64,000 nucleotides of DNA from Bacteroidales bacterium (GCA_017437755.1 JAFRXI010000006.1:35381-99380); one strand, 5' to 3'; counted from the first letter of the stretch, positions 50,772-59,941 are shown. Notes: generated from the sequence alone by a model not told the origin. Translations and numbers: made by a program.

Positions 50772-53213
50772 TTATCTGAGCACCGCCCCAAAAGCGTTCT
50801 GGAAAGTGGCCAGGATACGTCCCATGGCATTCTCCACGTCGGTATCCGTAAGGGTCCTGTCGGGATCCTGAAGGACGAAATTCATGGCGTACTGCTTCTT
50901 TCCGGCAGGAATCTTGTCGCCCCTGTACACGTCAAAGAGGCTCACCTGGCGAAGCAGTTTCTTCCCTGCCTTGAAGGCCGCCTTTTCAAGGTCGGCATAC
51001 TGGACGCCCTCGTCAAGCAGGACGGCAAGGTCCCTCCTTACTTCGGGGAACTTGGGGAGTTCGGTGAAGCTGAAGCGGTCCCTGCCTATGAGGGTGAACA
51101 GGACGGGCCATGATATCTCGGCGGCATACACACCCTGGCGGATGCCGAACCTCTTTGCCAGCGACGGCGCGATTGTACCGATGGTGGCAAGGACCTTCCC
51201 TTCGCCGGGGAGTGAATAGACCAGTCCCTCGGAGAACAGGTCGGAAGGAGCAGCCGAGGTGAACAGCTTGGAAATATTTATCCTGTAACGCTTCAGAAGC
51301 AGTTCCAGATATCCTTTCAGGCGGAAGAAATCACTCTTCATGGGTGCCGTCCTCCAGGCCTTGTCGGGAGTTCCTGTCATCATTAGGGTAAAGCACTGGT
51401 GCTCCTCGTACCCTTCCAGGGTGGTACCGTCCTTCTCCGGCAGGCGGGAGTAAACCGAGCCGTACTCGAACGTCTTCAGGCTGGTGCACTGGCGGTTGAT
51501 ATTGTATGCTATCACCTCCAATCCTCCCAGGATAAGCGTCTGTCTCATCACATTGAGGTCGGAGCTCAGCGGATTCACGATCCTGACGCAACGTTCGGCT
51601 GGGAAAGTCTGCAGCGACGAATAGTAGGCCTCCTTGGTGAGGGAGTTGTTCATGGTCTCCACGAAACCGTTGGCTGCAAGGAAGTTGGATATGTTGTTCC
51701 GGATGGCCTCGGGCTCCGGGACCGAAGCGGTTCCCACCGACAGGCGCACCCTCTCGGGCAGTTCTATGTTGTTGTATCCGTATATCCTGAGGATTTCCTC
51801 GACCACATCACACTCACGTGTAACATCCACCATGTACGACGGAGCGGCCACCAGGGCTCCCCCGTCCTTCTTTTCTACGAATTCATAGCAAAGGGCCCGG
51901 AGTATCTTCTCTATGGTATCGTGACCTATCTTCTTGCCGATGAAGGCCTCGATCCGGTCATAGTCCAGGTCGATCCTGGCCTTGGGAACAGGATTAGGGT
52001 AAACCTCCACCATCGGGCCGCATACCTTTCCGCCGGCGGTTTCCAGGATCAGGGCGGCTGCCCTCCTGGCGGCTACAGGGGCCATTTCAGGATCGGCTCC
52101 CCTCTCGTAACGGAAGGAAGCGTCGGTCTGAAGGCCGTGTGCCTTTGAGGTCTTGCGGATCGATGAAGGGTCGAAATATGCACCCTCTATGAATACATTC
52201 ACGGTATCTGCAGTGACGCCGGAATCAGCCCCTCCGAATACGCCGGCTATGCACATGGGCCTTTCTGCGTCGGCGATGACAAGGTCTGTTGCTTTCAGCT
52301 CCCGGTCCACCCCGTCCAGGGTCACCATGTGCTCTCCCTCCTGGGCCCTGCGGACCACCACCTTGCCGCCGCCGATCTTGTCGGCGTCGAAGGTATGGAG
52401 CGGCTGGCCAAGTTCGAACAGTATGAAATTGGAGATGTCAACTATGTTGTTGATGGGGTTGTGGCCTATGGAGAGGAGCTTCTTCTGGAGCCATTCCGGA
52501 GACGGTCCCACCTTGACGCCCCTGATCGTGATGCCGGTGTAGCGGGGTGCACCGTCGGAAGCAAGCACCTCAACCGGAATAGCCTCGCCGTCACCGGAAA
52601 CGGTCTCCGGATACTCGGGGAAGCGGAATTCGCACGGGATGTCCCTTGACTTGAGATAAGCGTAAAGGTCCCTGGCCACGCCTATGTGCGATGCGGCGTC
52701 GACCCGGTTGGCGGTGATTTCATACTCTATCACGGCCTCGGTTCCGAGGTGGAGCCACTCCTTTGCCGGAGTCCCGACGGGGGCGTCTTCCGGAAGGACC
52801 ATTATCCCTTCGTGCGAGGTGCCTATGCCCAATTCATCCTCGGCGCATATCATCCCGAATGACTCCACGCCGCGGATCCTGGATTTCTTTATCTTGAAAT
52901 CGCCCGGGAGAACGGAACCTATCCTCGCAAGCAGGACCTTTTGTCCGGCAGCCACGTTGGGAGCGCCGCATACCACGTTCAGCAACTCTCCGGAGCCGTC
53001 GTCGACCTTGGTCACATGAAGGTGATCCGAATCCGGATGGGCCTCGCACTCAACCACTTTTGCAACGACCACCCCGGCCAGTCCGCCGGGAATCTCCTCC
53101 TGCTCCTCCACTGAATCGACTTCAATCCCTATCGAAGTCATGGCCTCGGCGACCTCCATCGGAGACAGGTCGCAGCTGAGATACTCCTTTAACCAACTGT
53201 AAGAAACTTTCAT
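50772..53213 (-). CDS. pheT: Phenylalanyl-tRNA synthetase beta subunit
   Basis: 813-aa subunit of the heterotetrameric PheRS. Domains in order: tRNA-binding OB domain (VVVAKVVECEAHPDSDHLHV near 47), B3/B4 editing domain, B5 domain, catalytic-like core (GLQTDASFRYERGADPEMAP near 350) and the C-terminal FDX-ACB anticodon-binding domain (PKFPEVRRDLAVLLDEGVQY). The alpha subunit pheS is not in the window. Preceded by ftsY by 7 nt. Confidence 0.97.
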   Translation of the reverse strand: MKVSYSWLKEYLSCDLSPMEVAEAMTSIGIEVDSVEEQEEIPGGLAGVVVAKVVECEAHPDSDHLHVTKVDDGSGELLNVVCGAPNVAAGQKVLLARIGSVLPGDFKIKKSRIRGVESFGMICAEDELGIGTSHEGIMVLPEDAPVGTPAKEWLHLGTEAVIEYEITANRVDAASHIGVARDLYAYLKSRDIPCEFRFPEYPETVSGDGEAIPVEVLASDGAPRYTGITIRGVKVGPSPEWLQKKLLSIGHNPINNIVDISNFILFELGQPLHTFDADKIGGGKVVVRRAQEGEHMVTLDGVDRELKATDLVIADAERPMCIAGVFGGADSGVTADTVNVFIEGAYFDPSSIRKTSKAHGLQTDASFRYERGADPEMAPVAARRAAALILETAGGKVCGPMVEVYPNPVPKARIDLDYDRIEAFIGKKIGHDTIEKILRALCYEFVEKKDGGALVAAPSYMVDVTRECDVVEEILRIYGYNNIELPERVRLSVGTASVPEPEAIRNNISNFLAANGFVETMNNSLTKEAYYSSLQTFPAERCVRIVNPLSSDLNVMRQTLILGGLEVIAYNINRQCTSLKTFEYGSVYSRLPEKDGTTLEGYEEHQCFTLMMTGTPDKAWRTAPMKSDFFRLKGYLELLLKRYRINISKLFTSAAPSDLFSEGLVYSLPGEGKVLATIGTIAPSLAKRFGIRQGVYAAEISWPVLFTLIGRDRFSFTELPKFPEVRRDLAVLLDEGVQYADLEKAAFKAGKKLLRQVSLFDVYRGDKIPAGKKQYAMNFVLQDPDRTLTDTDVENAMGRILATFQNAFGAVLR

Positions 53214-53220
53214 CTCAATA

Positions 53221-54153
53221 TCACTTGTTTATATCTTCTTTTGAAAACAGGGACCTGACGAACTCGGCTTTGTCAAAGACCTTCAGGTCGTCGACGCCTT
53301 CGCCTATCCCTATGAATTTCACGGGAATGCGGAACTGGTCCACAATCCCTATGACGACCCCGCCCTTGGCCGAGCCGTCCAGCTTGGTCACCGCGAGGGC
53401 GGTTACGTCGGTGGCACGGGAGAACTCCCTGGCCTGGACAAAGGCGTTCTGGCCCGTGGACGAATCCAGGACCAGCAGCACCTCATGGGGGCCGTCGGGT
53501 ACCACTTTACGTATCACATTCCGTATCTTGGTAAGCTCGTTCATGAGGTCGATCCGGTTGTGGAGCCGGCCGGCGGTGTCTATCAGGACAACGTCGGCAT
53601 CCCGTGCTACCGCCGCGCGGACGGCGTCATAGGCCACGGAGGCCGGATCGGAGCCCATGGCCTGCTTCACTATCTCGGCGCCGGAACGCTCCGCCCAGAG
53701 GGTGAGCTGCTCCACCGCTGCCGCACGGAATGTGTCGGCGGCTCCCACCACCACCTTCTTGCCCATTGCGCGGAGCATCGAAGCAAGCTTTCCGATGGTC
53801 GTGGTCTTCCCCACCCCGTTTACACCCACAACCAGCATCACGTACGGCTTCTTGGAAAAGTCAAAGGGCTGCACGGGAGAGTCATCCCCGCCTGCGTCCA
53901 GCAGAAGGGCTATCTCGCCGCGAAGGATCTCCACCAGTTCGTCCATGGACATGTATTTGTCCTTCTCCACCGTTTCCTCCAGGTTGTCCAGCAGCTTCAG
54001 GGTGGTGTCAACGCCCATATCGGACGACAGGAGGGCCTCCTCCATGGCGTCAAGCACGTCGTCGTCAACCCTGGAACGCCCCGCGATGGCCCTCGAGAGC
54101 CTCTGGAAGAAGTTCCGGTTGGTTTTCTGCACTCCTTTGTCGAATATTCCCAT
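53221..54153 (-). CDS. ftsY: Signal recognition particle receptor FtsY
   Basis: SRP-type GTPase that docks ribosome-nascent-chain complexes at the membrane. 310 aa with a short N-terminal helical region (no acidic A domain), then the NG domain: GVNGVGKTTTIGKLASML (P-loop), DTFRAAAVEQL, DTAGRLHNRIDLM and TKLDGSAKGGVVIGI. Start at the ATG 54153, 17 nt after a TATATTTG box; the longer frame to 54234 crosses the promoter and is rejected. First gene of the ftsY-deoC operon. Confidence 0.97.
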   Translation of the reverse strand: MGIFDKGVQKTNRNFFQRLSRAIAGRSRVDDDVLDAMEEALLSSDMGVDTTLKLLDNLEETVEKDKYMSMDELVEILRGEIALLLDAGGDDSPVQPFDFSKKPYVMLVVGVNGVGKTTTIGKLASMLRAMGKKVVVGAADTFRAAAVEQLTLWAERSGAEIVKQAMGSDPASVAYDAVRAAVARDADVVLIDTAGRLHNRIDLMNELTKIRNVIRKVVPDGPHEVLLVLDSSTGQNAFVQAREFSRATDVTALAVTKLDGSAKGGVVIGIVDQFRIPVKFIGIGEGVDDLKVFDKAEFVRSLFSKEDINK

Positions 54154-54170
54154 AACAGTAATGTAACCTG

Positions 54171-54178
54171 CAAATATA
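54171..54178 (-). promoter_or_regulatory. -7 promoter box TATATTTG for ftsY
   Basis: Perfect TAnnTTTG match on the minus strand, 17 nt before the ftsY ATG. Confidence 0.6.
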
Positions 54179-54194
54179 ATCAATTCCCCCTCAT

Positions 54195-54228
54195 AAAAAA
54201 AGGGGCGGACACAAGATGTATCCGCCCC
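54195..54228 (-). terminator. Terminator of the NfeD-flotillin-XRE operon
   Basis: Stem GGGGCGGACACA / TGTATCCGCCCC (one mismatch) with loop AGA, 21 nt after the XRE stop on the minus strand, followed by seven T (A-run 54195-54201). Confidence 0.88.
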
Positions 54229-54249
54229 GGTCAAGGTTTTTTTAAAAAG

Positions 54250-54465
54250 TCATTCCGCTTTTTCCCCTACATATTCCAGAATATCTCCCGGCTGGCATTC
54301 AAGCGCGCGGCAAAGGGCCTCGAGAGTCGAGAACCGAACGGCCTTCGCCTTGCCGGTCTTGAGTATGGAGAGGTTGGCCGGAGTTATCCCCACACGGTCA
54401 GACAACTCGTGGGAAGACATCTTCCTCCTGGCAAGCATGACGTCTATGTTGACTATTACGGGCAT
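54250..54465 (-). CDS. XRE-family (Cro/CI-like) regulator
   Basis: 71-aa helix-turn-helix protein: IVNIDVMLARRKMSSHELSD, then VGITPANLSILKTGKAKAVR, resembling YozG-like short XRE regulators. There is no ligand domain. It starts 3 nt after the flotillin stop, so it is the last gene of the NfeD-flotillin operon. It may be an autoregulator of this operon, which is inference. Confidence 0.85.
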   Translation of the reverse strand: MPVIVNIDVMLARRKMSSHELSDRVGITPANLSILKTGKAKAVRFSTLEALCRALECQPGDILEYVGEKAE

Positions 54466-54468
54466 GAC

Positions 54469-55866
54469 TTACTCCTTGGGCTGCTCTTCGGCACTTTCAG
54501 CAGGCTCTCCCTTGAGATATGAAGGAAGGCTCATTCCCGCCATCTTGAAGAGGGAATCAAGAGGAGGGACAGACTGCATCATGCCGGAAATGAAATTGGC
54601 AGTGGATGTCTTTCCATCCTTGGAACCAGCTCCATCCCAGACAGTTACCTTGTCTATCTTTATACCCTTGACAGCCTCGACCTGGGTCTTGACAAGCTCA
54701 GGCAGCCTGTCGGCGATAAGCATGAGGACCGCCTTCTGGGGATCTCCTGCAGCTGCGCTGACCATCTGGTTGAAACCCTCGGCCTGCTTGGAGAGTATCT
54801 CCAGGGTACCGCGGGCCTGGGCATCCATCTTGGCATAGATGGCGTCGGCCTCACCCTTGGCCATACGGCGGATCTTCTCGGCCTCGGCCTCGGCGTCGAT
54901 GATAGCCTTCTCCTTCTCTATCTGGGCGGGAACCACTATATTGGCCTGACGGGTGGCTTTCTCCCTCTCGGCACGGGCAAATTCGGCGTCACGCTCGGAC
55001 TTGTAGGCTTCCTCAAGGGCTTTTGCAGCCTGGACCTTCTCAGCTGCGACGGCGATCCTTGCGGCCTCGGCCTCCTTCTCGCGGCGGAGAGCGTCGGAAT
55101 TGGCGATGGCGATACGTGCGTTGTTCTCACCCTCAACGGCCTTGGCGTTGGCGTCGGCGGTGTTGATACGGGTGTCACGGGCGGTCTCGGCGATACGGAT
55201 GTCCTTGTCCCTGTCGGCCTCGGCCTTACCGATCTCACCAAAGCGATTCTGCTCGGCAACGCTCTTCTTTGCATCGTTGATGGCCTTTGCGGCAGCTTCC
55301 TTACCGAGAGCCTCGATATAGCCGGACTCGTCACGTATATCGGTTACATTCACGTTGATGAGCTTCAGGCCGATCTTGCGGAGCTCGGCCTCCACGTTGG
55401 TGGAGACGTTGGCGAGGAACTTGTCACGGTCGGAGTTGATCTCCTCGATGTCCATGGTGGCTATAACCAGACGGAGCTGTCCGAAGAGGATATCGGTGGC
55501 GATGTTCTGGATATTGGCCGTGGTGAGGCCCAGAAGGCGCTCGGCGGCGTTGGTCATGCTCTCCGGTTCGGTTGAGATACCCACGGTGAAGCGGCAGGGA
55601 ACGTCAACGCGGATATTCTGCTTGGAAAGCGCGTTGGTAAGGTTGCACTCGATGGAAATGGGGGTAAGGTCCAGGAAGGCATAGCTCTGGAACACCGGCC
55701 AGATAAAGGCCGCACCACCATGGACGCACTTTGCCGAAGCACTGCGGCCAGTCTTTCCGTAAATGACAAGGATCTTGTCCGAGGGGCAGCGCTTGTAGCG
55801 CCTCAGGATTGCCGCCAGGGTCACGAAGGCCACGAGGACGACGATGAGAATTACAAATACTGGCAT
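54469..55866 (-). CDS. Flotillin-like SPFH-domain protein
   Basis: 465-aa membrane scaffold. N-terminal membrane segment (FVILIVVLVAFVTLAAIL, 4-21), SPFH/band-7 domain (VHGGAAFIWPVFQSYAFLDL to about 190), then a long Ala/Glu-rich coiled-coil (about 195-360, typical EAEAARIAVAAEKVQAAKAL-like heptads) and a hydrophobic C-terminal part. Flotillins organise membrane domains. Paired with the NfeD-like gene, as in floA/nfeD-type operons. Confidence 0.9.
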   Translation of the reverse strand: MPVFVILIVVLVAFVTLAAILRRYKRCPSDKILVIYGKTGRSASAKCVHGGAAFIWPVFQSYAFLDLTPISIECNLTNALSKQNIRVDVPCRFTVGISTEPESMTNAAERLLGLTTANIQNIATDILFGQLRLVIATMDIEEINSDRDKFLANVSTNVEAELRKIGLKLINVNVTDIRDESGYIEALGKEAAAKAINDAKKSVAEQNRFGEIGKAEADRDKDIRIAETARDTRINTADANAKAVEGENNARIAIANSDALRREKEAEAARIAVAAEKVQAAKALEEAYKSERDAEFARAEREKATRQANIVVPAQIEKEKAIIDAEAEAEKIRRMAKGEADAIYAKMDAQARGTLEILSKQAEGFNQMVSAAAGDPQKAVLMLIADRLPELVKTQVEAVKGIKIDKVTVWDGAGSKDGKTSTANFISGMMQSVPPLDSLFKMAGMSLPSYLKGEPAESAEEQPKE

Positions 55867-55870
55867 GATA

Positions 55871-56473
55871 TCAGATAATTAAAGAGGTTAATTCTTCTAC
55901 GAGGAGAGTGTTTTCGTTGATGACTTCCACCACCTTGACCGGAGTCCCGGTCCGGATGGCGTCGCCGTCGGTAAGGGCATCGTACTCGCGGACTGAGTTG
56001 TTGATGGTGATCTGGACCTTGCCTTCACCGGACCGTTCGGCCGGAATGGCAAGATAGCAGGTTCCCTGGCAGCCTACGGCACTCTTGTACACGTTGATGG
56101 TGCCGGACTGCTGCATCCCGTTCAGCCATTTGAACATGTACATCACCAGCACCACCAGGAGCACGCCCACCGCAACTGAAATGATTATAGTCCAGATTGT
56201 GGATCCCACCTTGTCCTTGACAAGGATGGCGGTCCAGCCGAATCCGAGGAAGAAATTCACCAGATTCCGGAAGGTGTAGAGGTTCATGCCGGAATGGCCG
56301 TCAAAACCGTCGGTTCCTCCGCCATCCACAGAATCAAAGTCAAAGTCGGTATCGGCATCGGCCCCGATGAAGGTCATCACGGTCTGGATAACGAAAATCA
56401 GGGACGCCGTGATGGTTATTCCCCACAGGATTTTCATGGAAACGGACAACGCGGTCCACCAAGCTGTTATCAT
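55871..56473 (-). CDS. NfeD-like membrane protein
   Basis: 200-aa protein with three predicted membrane segments (about 17-36, 67-83, 91-112), an Asp/Gly-rich loop (FDFDSVDGGGTDGFDG, about 45-60) and a C-terminal OB-like domain (CYLAIPAERSGEGKVQITIN, near 142) typical of NfeD/YuaF partners of flotillin. Expected function is to work with the adjacent SPFH protein. First gene of the operon, with a TATATTTG box 28 nt upstream. Confidence 0.78.
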   Translation of the reverse strand: MITAWWTALSVSMKILWGITITASLIFVIQTVMTFIGADADTDFDFDSVDGGGTDGFDGHSGMNLYTFRNLVNFFLGFGWTAILVKDKVGSTIWTIIISVAVGVLLVVLVMYMFKWLNGMQQSGTINVYKSAVGCQGTCYLAIPAERSGEGKVQITINNSVREYDALTDGDAIRTGTPVKVVEVINENTLLVEELTSLII

Positions 56474-56501
56474 AAGGCTCTTGTTTTTAAGTTATCTATG
56501 G

Positions 56502-56509
56502 CAAATATA
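56502..56509 (-). promoter_or_regulatory. -7 promoter box TATATTTG for the NfeD-flotillin operon
   Basis: Perfect TAnnTTTG match on the minus strand, 28 nt before the NfeD-like ATG. Confidence 0.55.
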
Positions 56510-56563
56510 ATAATTAATTATTGAAAAACAATAAATATTTATCGAAAATTTGAATTTTTGCAT

Positions 56564-56593
56564 AAAAAAGATGGCCAAGCTGACTTGGCCATC
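56564..56593 (-). terminator. Terminator of the rpmB-rpmG-DUF4295 operon
   Basis: Perfect 10-bp stem GATGGCCAAG / CTTGGCCATC with a 4-nt loop, followed on the minus strand by six T. It lies 26 nt after the DUF4295 stop. Confidence 0.9.
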
Positions 56594-56619
56594 TTCAGAA
56601 CGTTTGAATCGGGTAAACC

Positions 56620-56778
56620 CTACTTCTTGTTGAAGAATTCCTTTTCCTTGCCTTCCTCGACAAGCTGCTCGGTGAAAACGTAAGCGCCGGTCTTGGGGGA
56701 CTTGTCCATGCGGATGCACTTGACCATGTGCTTTGCACCGGCCTTGGCGTCGAAGGTAGCAACTGCTTTCTTTGCCAT
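56620..56778 (-). CDS. DUF4295 small protein
   Basis: 52-aa basic protein found by reading the minus strand directly (too short for most ORF cut-offs). It begins MAKKAVATFDAKAGAK, continues MVKCIRMDKSPKTGAYVF and ends FFNKK; the SPKTGAYVF segment is the DUF4295 signature. This Bacteroidota-specific family sits next to rpmG and rpmB, as here (17 nt after rpmG), and is probably ribosome-associated; that role is inferred. Confidence 0.88.
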   Translation of the reverse strand: MAKKAVATFDAKAGAKHMVKCIRMDKSPKTGAYVFTEQLVEEGKEKEFFNKK

Positions 56779-56795
56779 AATCTAATCTCCTTTAA

Positions 56796-56984
56796 TTATT
56801 TGATCTCACGATGAACGGTCACCTTGTGGAGGTATGGGTTGTATTTCTTCCTCTCCAGGCGCTCGGGAGTGTTCTTCTTGTTCTTGGTGGTGATATACCT
56901 GGACATTCCGGGTACGCCGCTCGCCTTCTGCTCGGTGCACTCGAGGATAACCTGTATCCTGTTACCTTTTTGTTTCTTTGCCAT
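56796..56984 (-). CDS. rpmG: Ribosomal protein bL33
   Basis: 62-aa large-subunit protein: [19 protein letters not shown] and [17 protein letters not shown] are typical. It has a single Cys and no CxxC pairs, so it is the zinc-free type. 11 nt after rpmB. Confidence 0.96.
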   Translation of the reverse strand: MAKKQKGNRIQVILECTEQKASGVPGMSRYITTKNKKNTPERLERKKYNPYLHKVTVHREIK

Positions 56985-56995
56985 GACTACGAATA

Positions 56996-57238
56996 TTAGA
57001 CGAGGTTGACGTATCCTTTGCTCTGGGCATCCTTGAGGGTTGCATCCAGTCCGTTCTTCTCAATAATCCTCATGCCTTTGCAAGTGACCCTGAGAGTGAT
57101 GTATCTCTGCTCGGCCTCAGACCAGAACCTCTTGGTCTTGAGGTTGAGAGCGAAGTCGCGCTTGGTGCGCAGCTTGGAGTGAGCGACGTTGTTGCCGATC
57201 ATCCTCTTCCTTCCGGTTATTTGACAAACCTTTGACAT
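56996..57238 (-). CDS. rpmB: Ribosomal protein bL28
   Basis: 80-aa large-subunit protein ([39 protein letters not shown]). Also lacks paired CxxC motifs, so zinc-free. First gene of rpmB-rpmG-DUF4295. Confidence 0.96.
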   Translation of the reverse strand: MSKVCQITGRKRMIGNNVAHSKLRTKRDFALNLKTKRFWSEAEQRYITLRVTCKGMRIIEKNGLDATLKDAQSKGYVNLV

Positions 57239-57278
57239 ATCTTTTACTTTTATTTGATTCTAAACATTTTAGGGGCTG

Positions 57279-57286
57279 CAAATATC
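57279..57286 (-). promoter_or_regulatory. Variant -7 box GATATTTG for rpmB
   Basis: Differs from TAnnTTTG at the first base only, on the minus strand, 40 nt before the rpmB ATG. The same variant precedes the YczE-like gene. Confidence 0.35.
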
Positions 57287-57314
57287 GCTTAAAATTTGCT
57301 GATTTCCAAGTGTT

Positions 57315-58658
57315 CTAAACAAATTTGAAGAATCTGCGCCACCTGATGTTGGAGGGGAACTTGCGGTCCCTGTCGGTAGAGAGCCATATTACGGCCGGAC
57401 GACCGACCACATGGTCCTCGGGAACGAAACCCCAGTACCTGGAGTCCAGGGAGTTATGCCTGTTATCCCCCATCATGAAATAGTAATCCTGTGCGAAAGT
57501 GTAGCTGTGGGCTTCCTCCGAATCGATGAAAATCCTTCCGTCGGGCTTGACCTCGAGGGTGTGGTGCTCATAATCCCTGATTATCCTCTCATACAGCGGA
57601 AGATTGTCCGTATCGAGGGGAATCTCCACGCCCTTTGCCGGAATCCACAGGGGGCCGAAATAGTCCCTGGTCCACCTGTACTTTCCCGTAAAGGGGAAGA
57701 TGGCGAGGTCGGAATCCGGAGCGTCGGGGGGATAGATGTCGAGGTTGGGGACCACTTCCACTACGTTGGAAAGGCTTTCAACCTTGGCGAGCATGGCCTC
57801 GGTGAGGGGCATCCTGGGATATCCGGGCAGCCTGGGGTCGTAATAAAGCTCTTCCAGGTTCATCCCGAGTTCATCTATGATCTTGGGATTCACCTTGCCC
57901 GAAGTGCGGACCATATAGGTCAGCTGGACCCCGGGATAGACCTCCTGCTGTTCTCCGTTAATATACACCAGACCGTCCTTTACGGTGAGCGTATCCCCGG
58001 CAACCGCCACGCACCTTTTCACATAATGGTCCTTCTTGTCCGCAGGACGGACGATTATGGGACCAAGGTTGTCCATGACGTATTTCCTTCCGGACGAACG
58101 CACCCAGGCATGATAGTCGCCCGAGGGATCCCTTGAAAGGACGGTGTCGCCATTGGGGAAACCAAAGACCACATAGTCACCGCGACGCACTTTCCTGAAC
58201 CCTGCAAGACGCCTGTAATCATTCTGGATCAGGGTCGAATACGACTCGTGTCCGAATGCCACGTTATGCGTGAAGGGTATGGTAAGAGGGGTCTGCGGAA
58301 GCTTGGGGCCGTAGGTAAGCTTGCTCACAAAGAGATGGTCACCCGTATAGAGGGAGCTTTCCATCGAGGATGAAGGGATCTTGAAAGCCTGGAAGAAGAA
58401 AATGTTGATGAAGGTGACGAAGATCACCGCAAAGATGATCGCGTCGAGCCAATCCAGCCAGACATTGTGCTTTTCGCCTTCCTTATACTCCTTTTTCCAG
58501 AAAAGCCACTTGACTTTCTTGGTAATGAAGAGGTCGAAAAGTACTATAAGTCCGAGGAGCCACCACCAGTTTCCAAGCCAGACCACCCACGCAATGTACA
58601 GGACCGACCAGAAGCCGAACCTGAACCACTTGCCATGGATGAGATCCTTGAAACCCAC
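57315..58658 (-). CDS. lepB: Signal peptidase I
   Basis: Membrane protease that removes signal peptides. 447 aa with two or three N-terminal membrane segments (about 16-45 and 72-90). Catalytic Ser at about 98 in FKIPSSSMESSL, catalytic Lys in DHYVKRCVAVAGD near 215, and the family-typical GDNRHNSLDSRYWG near 410. Longer than most (about 300 aa) because of an insertion between the Lys motif and the end, as in other Bacteroidota. Starts 8 nt after the rplT stop, so it closes the thrS operon. Confidence 0.93.
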   Translation of the reverse strand: MGFKDLIHGKWFRFGFWSVLYIAWVVWLGNWWWLLGLIVLFDLFITKKVKWLFWKKEYKEGEKHNVWLDWLDAIIFAVIFVTFINIFFFQAFKIPSSSMESSLYTGDHLFVSKLTYGPKLPQTPLTIPFTHNVAFGHESYSTLIQNDYRRLAGFRKVRRGDYVVFGFPNGDTVLSRDPSGDYHAWVRSSGRKYVMDNLGPIIVRPADKKDHYVKRCVAVAGDTLTVKDGLVYINGEQQEVYPGVQLTYMVRTSGKVNPKIIDELGMNLEELYYDPRLPGYPRMPLTEAMLAKVESLSNVVEVVPNLDIYPPDAPDSDLAIFPFTGKYRWTRDYFGPLWIPAKGVEIPLDTDNLPLYERIIRDYEHHTLEVKPDGRIFIDSEEAHSYTFAQDYYFMMGDNRHNSLDSRYWGFVPEDHVVGRPAVIWLSTDRDRKFPSNIRWRRFFKFV

Positions 58659-58666
58659 TGACTAAG

Positions 58667-59011
58667 CTATTTTACAGAATTTATGATAGCCTCGAAGGCC
58701 TGAGGATTGTTCATGGCGAGATCGGCGAGGACCTTGCGGTTGAGACCGATGTTCTGCTTTGCGAGACGGCCCATGAACTGGGAGTAGGAGATGCCATACT
58801 GGCGTGCGGCAGCGTTTATCCTCTGGATCCAGAGGGAACGGAATTCGCGCTTTTTGGCTTTGCGGTCACGGTATGCATAGGTAAGACCCTTCTCATAGGT
58901 GTTCTTTGCAACCGTCCAGACGTTCTTCCTTGAAAGGAAATTGCCGCGAGTCTGCTTGAGAATCTTCTTGCGGCGTGCCCTAGAGGCAACTGAGTTGACT
59001 GATCTTGGCAT
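58667..59011 (-). CDS. rplT: Ribosomal protein bL20
   Basis: 114-aa 50S assembly protein ([37 protein letters not shown]). In enterobacteria it also represses its own operon by binding mRNA; whether this occurs here is not shown. Between rpmI and lepB. Confidence 0.97.
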   Translation of the reverse strand: MPRSVNSVASRARRKKILKQTRGNFLSRKNVWTVAKNTYEKGLTYAYRDRKAKKREFRSLWIQRINAAARQYGISYSQFMGRLAKQNIGLNRKVLADLAMNNPQAFEAIINSVK

Positions 59012-59083
59012 GATTTTGAATCTTTTTGGAGGCAGTGACCCCGCCAGGGGTTCTTCAGACTGCGTTCCAGTTAAACATTAGGT

Positions 59084-59278
59084 CTAGAGGACCAGCATTT
59101 CCTTTACCCTCTTCACGTCAACCTTCTCGATAAGGGCGAAGTGGTCGAGGTTACGTTTCTGCTTCTTGGTCTTCTTGGTGAGGATGTGGCTGTGGTAAGC
59201 ATGCTTCCTCTTGATTTTTCCCGTTCCGGTAAGCGTGAAGCGCTTTTTGGCACCGGAGTTGGTTTTGAGCTTTGCCAT
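59084..59278 (-). CDS. rpmI: Ribosomal protein bL35
   Basis: 64-aa basic protein ([36 protein letters not shown]). Between infC and rplT in the conserved order infC-rpmI-rplT. Confidence 0.96.
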   Translation of the reverse strand: MAKLKTNSGAKKRFTLTGTGKIKRKHAYHSHILTKKTKKQKRNLDHFALIEKVDVKRVKEMLVL

Positions 59279-59329
59279 TGCTGAACAAATTTAACGGTTA
59301 ATGATATTGTTTCGTCCGACCGGGTCGGA

Positions 59330-59935
59330 TTACTTCTTCTTCAAAGGAGCCAGCATCATCGTCATCCTCTTCCCCTCCAGGGTGGGCATGTTCTCCGCCC
59401 TGCAGAATTCCTCGAGTTCCACCGCAAACCTGAGCAGCTGTTTCTTTCCCTGCTCGGCGAACATGATGGAACGTCCGCGGAAGAAGATGGAAGCCTTTAC
59501 CTTGGATCCTTCCTCAAGGAACTCCTTAGCATGCTTGAGCTTGAACTGGAAGTCATGCTCATCGGTATTGGGACCGAAACGGATTTCCTTGATGACCACC
59601 TTGGCAGCATTCTGCTTCATTTCCTTCGCCTTCTTCCTCTGCTGGTAGAGATACTTCTGATAGTCCAGGATCTTGCATACGGGCGGCTCGGCCTTTGCGC
59701 TTATTTCCACAAGGTCCAGTTCCAGCTCATCGGCCATTGCAAGGGCCTTGGCAAGCGGATAGATGCCCTGCTCGGGGACGTTCTCCCCTACAAGGCGGAC
59801 CTGGGGAGCGGTTATCTCCCGGTTGATCCTGAGTTCGTTCTCGTCCTTCTGGGGTCCGTTCGGGCGGACTCCCTGACCGGCGGCCCTGTTTGGTTTGGGG
59901 CCTGAAGGCTTCTTGGGTCTGAAAGGTGCTGCGAT
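59330..59935 (-). CDS. infC: Translation initiation factor IF-3, likely AUC start
   Basis: 201-aa initiation factor that checks start codons on the 30S subunit. The full N-domain (REITAPQVRLVGENVPEQG, then PLAKALAMADELELDLVEIS) and C-domain (FGPNTDEHDFQFKLKHAKEF) are present. No ATG, GTG or TTG exists in frame between the in-frame TAG just before the Shine-Dalgarno and the internal ATG at 59737, which would lose 66 residues. The ATC at 59935 has AGGAGG 8 nt upstream, so it is the likely start. The N-terminal 30 residues are basic and Pro-rich. Rare start codons are a known infC autoregulation device. Confidence 0.9.
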   Translation of the reverse strand: MAAPFRPKKPSGPKPNRAAGQGVRPNGPQKDENELRINREITAPQVRLVGENVPEQGIYPLAKALAMADELELDLVEISAKAEPPVCKILDYQKYLYQQRKKAKEMKQNAAKVVIKEIRFGPNTDEHDFQFKLKHAKEFLEEGSKVKASIFFRGRSIMFAEQGKKQLLRFAVELEEFCRAENMPTLEGKRMTMMLAPLKKK

Positions 59936-59941
59936 AAAGCT

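Noticed and set aside
54154-54234. N-terminal extension of FtsY
   Set aside because: The extension crosses the perfect TATATTTG promoter box and does not resemble FtsY N-termini.
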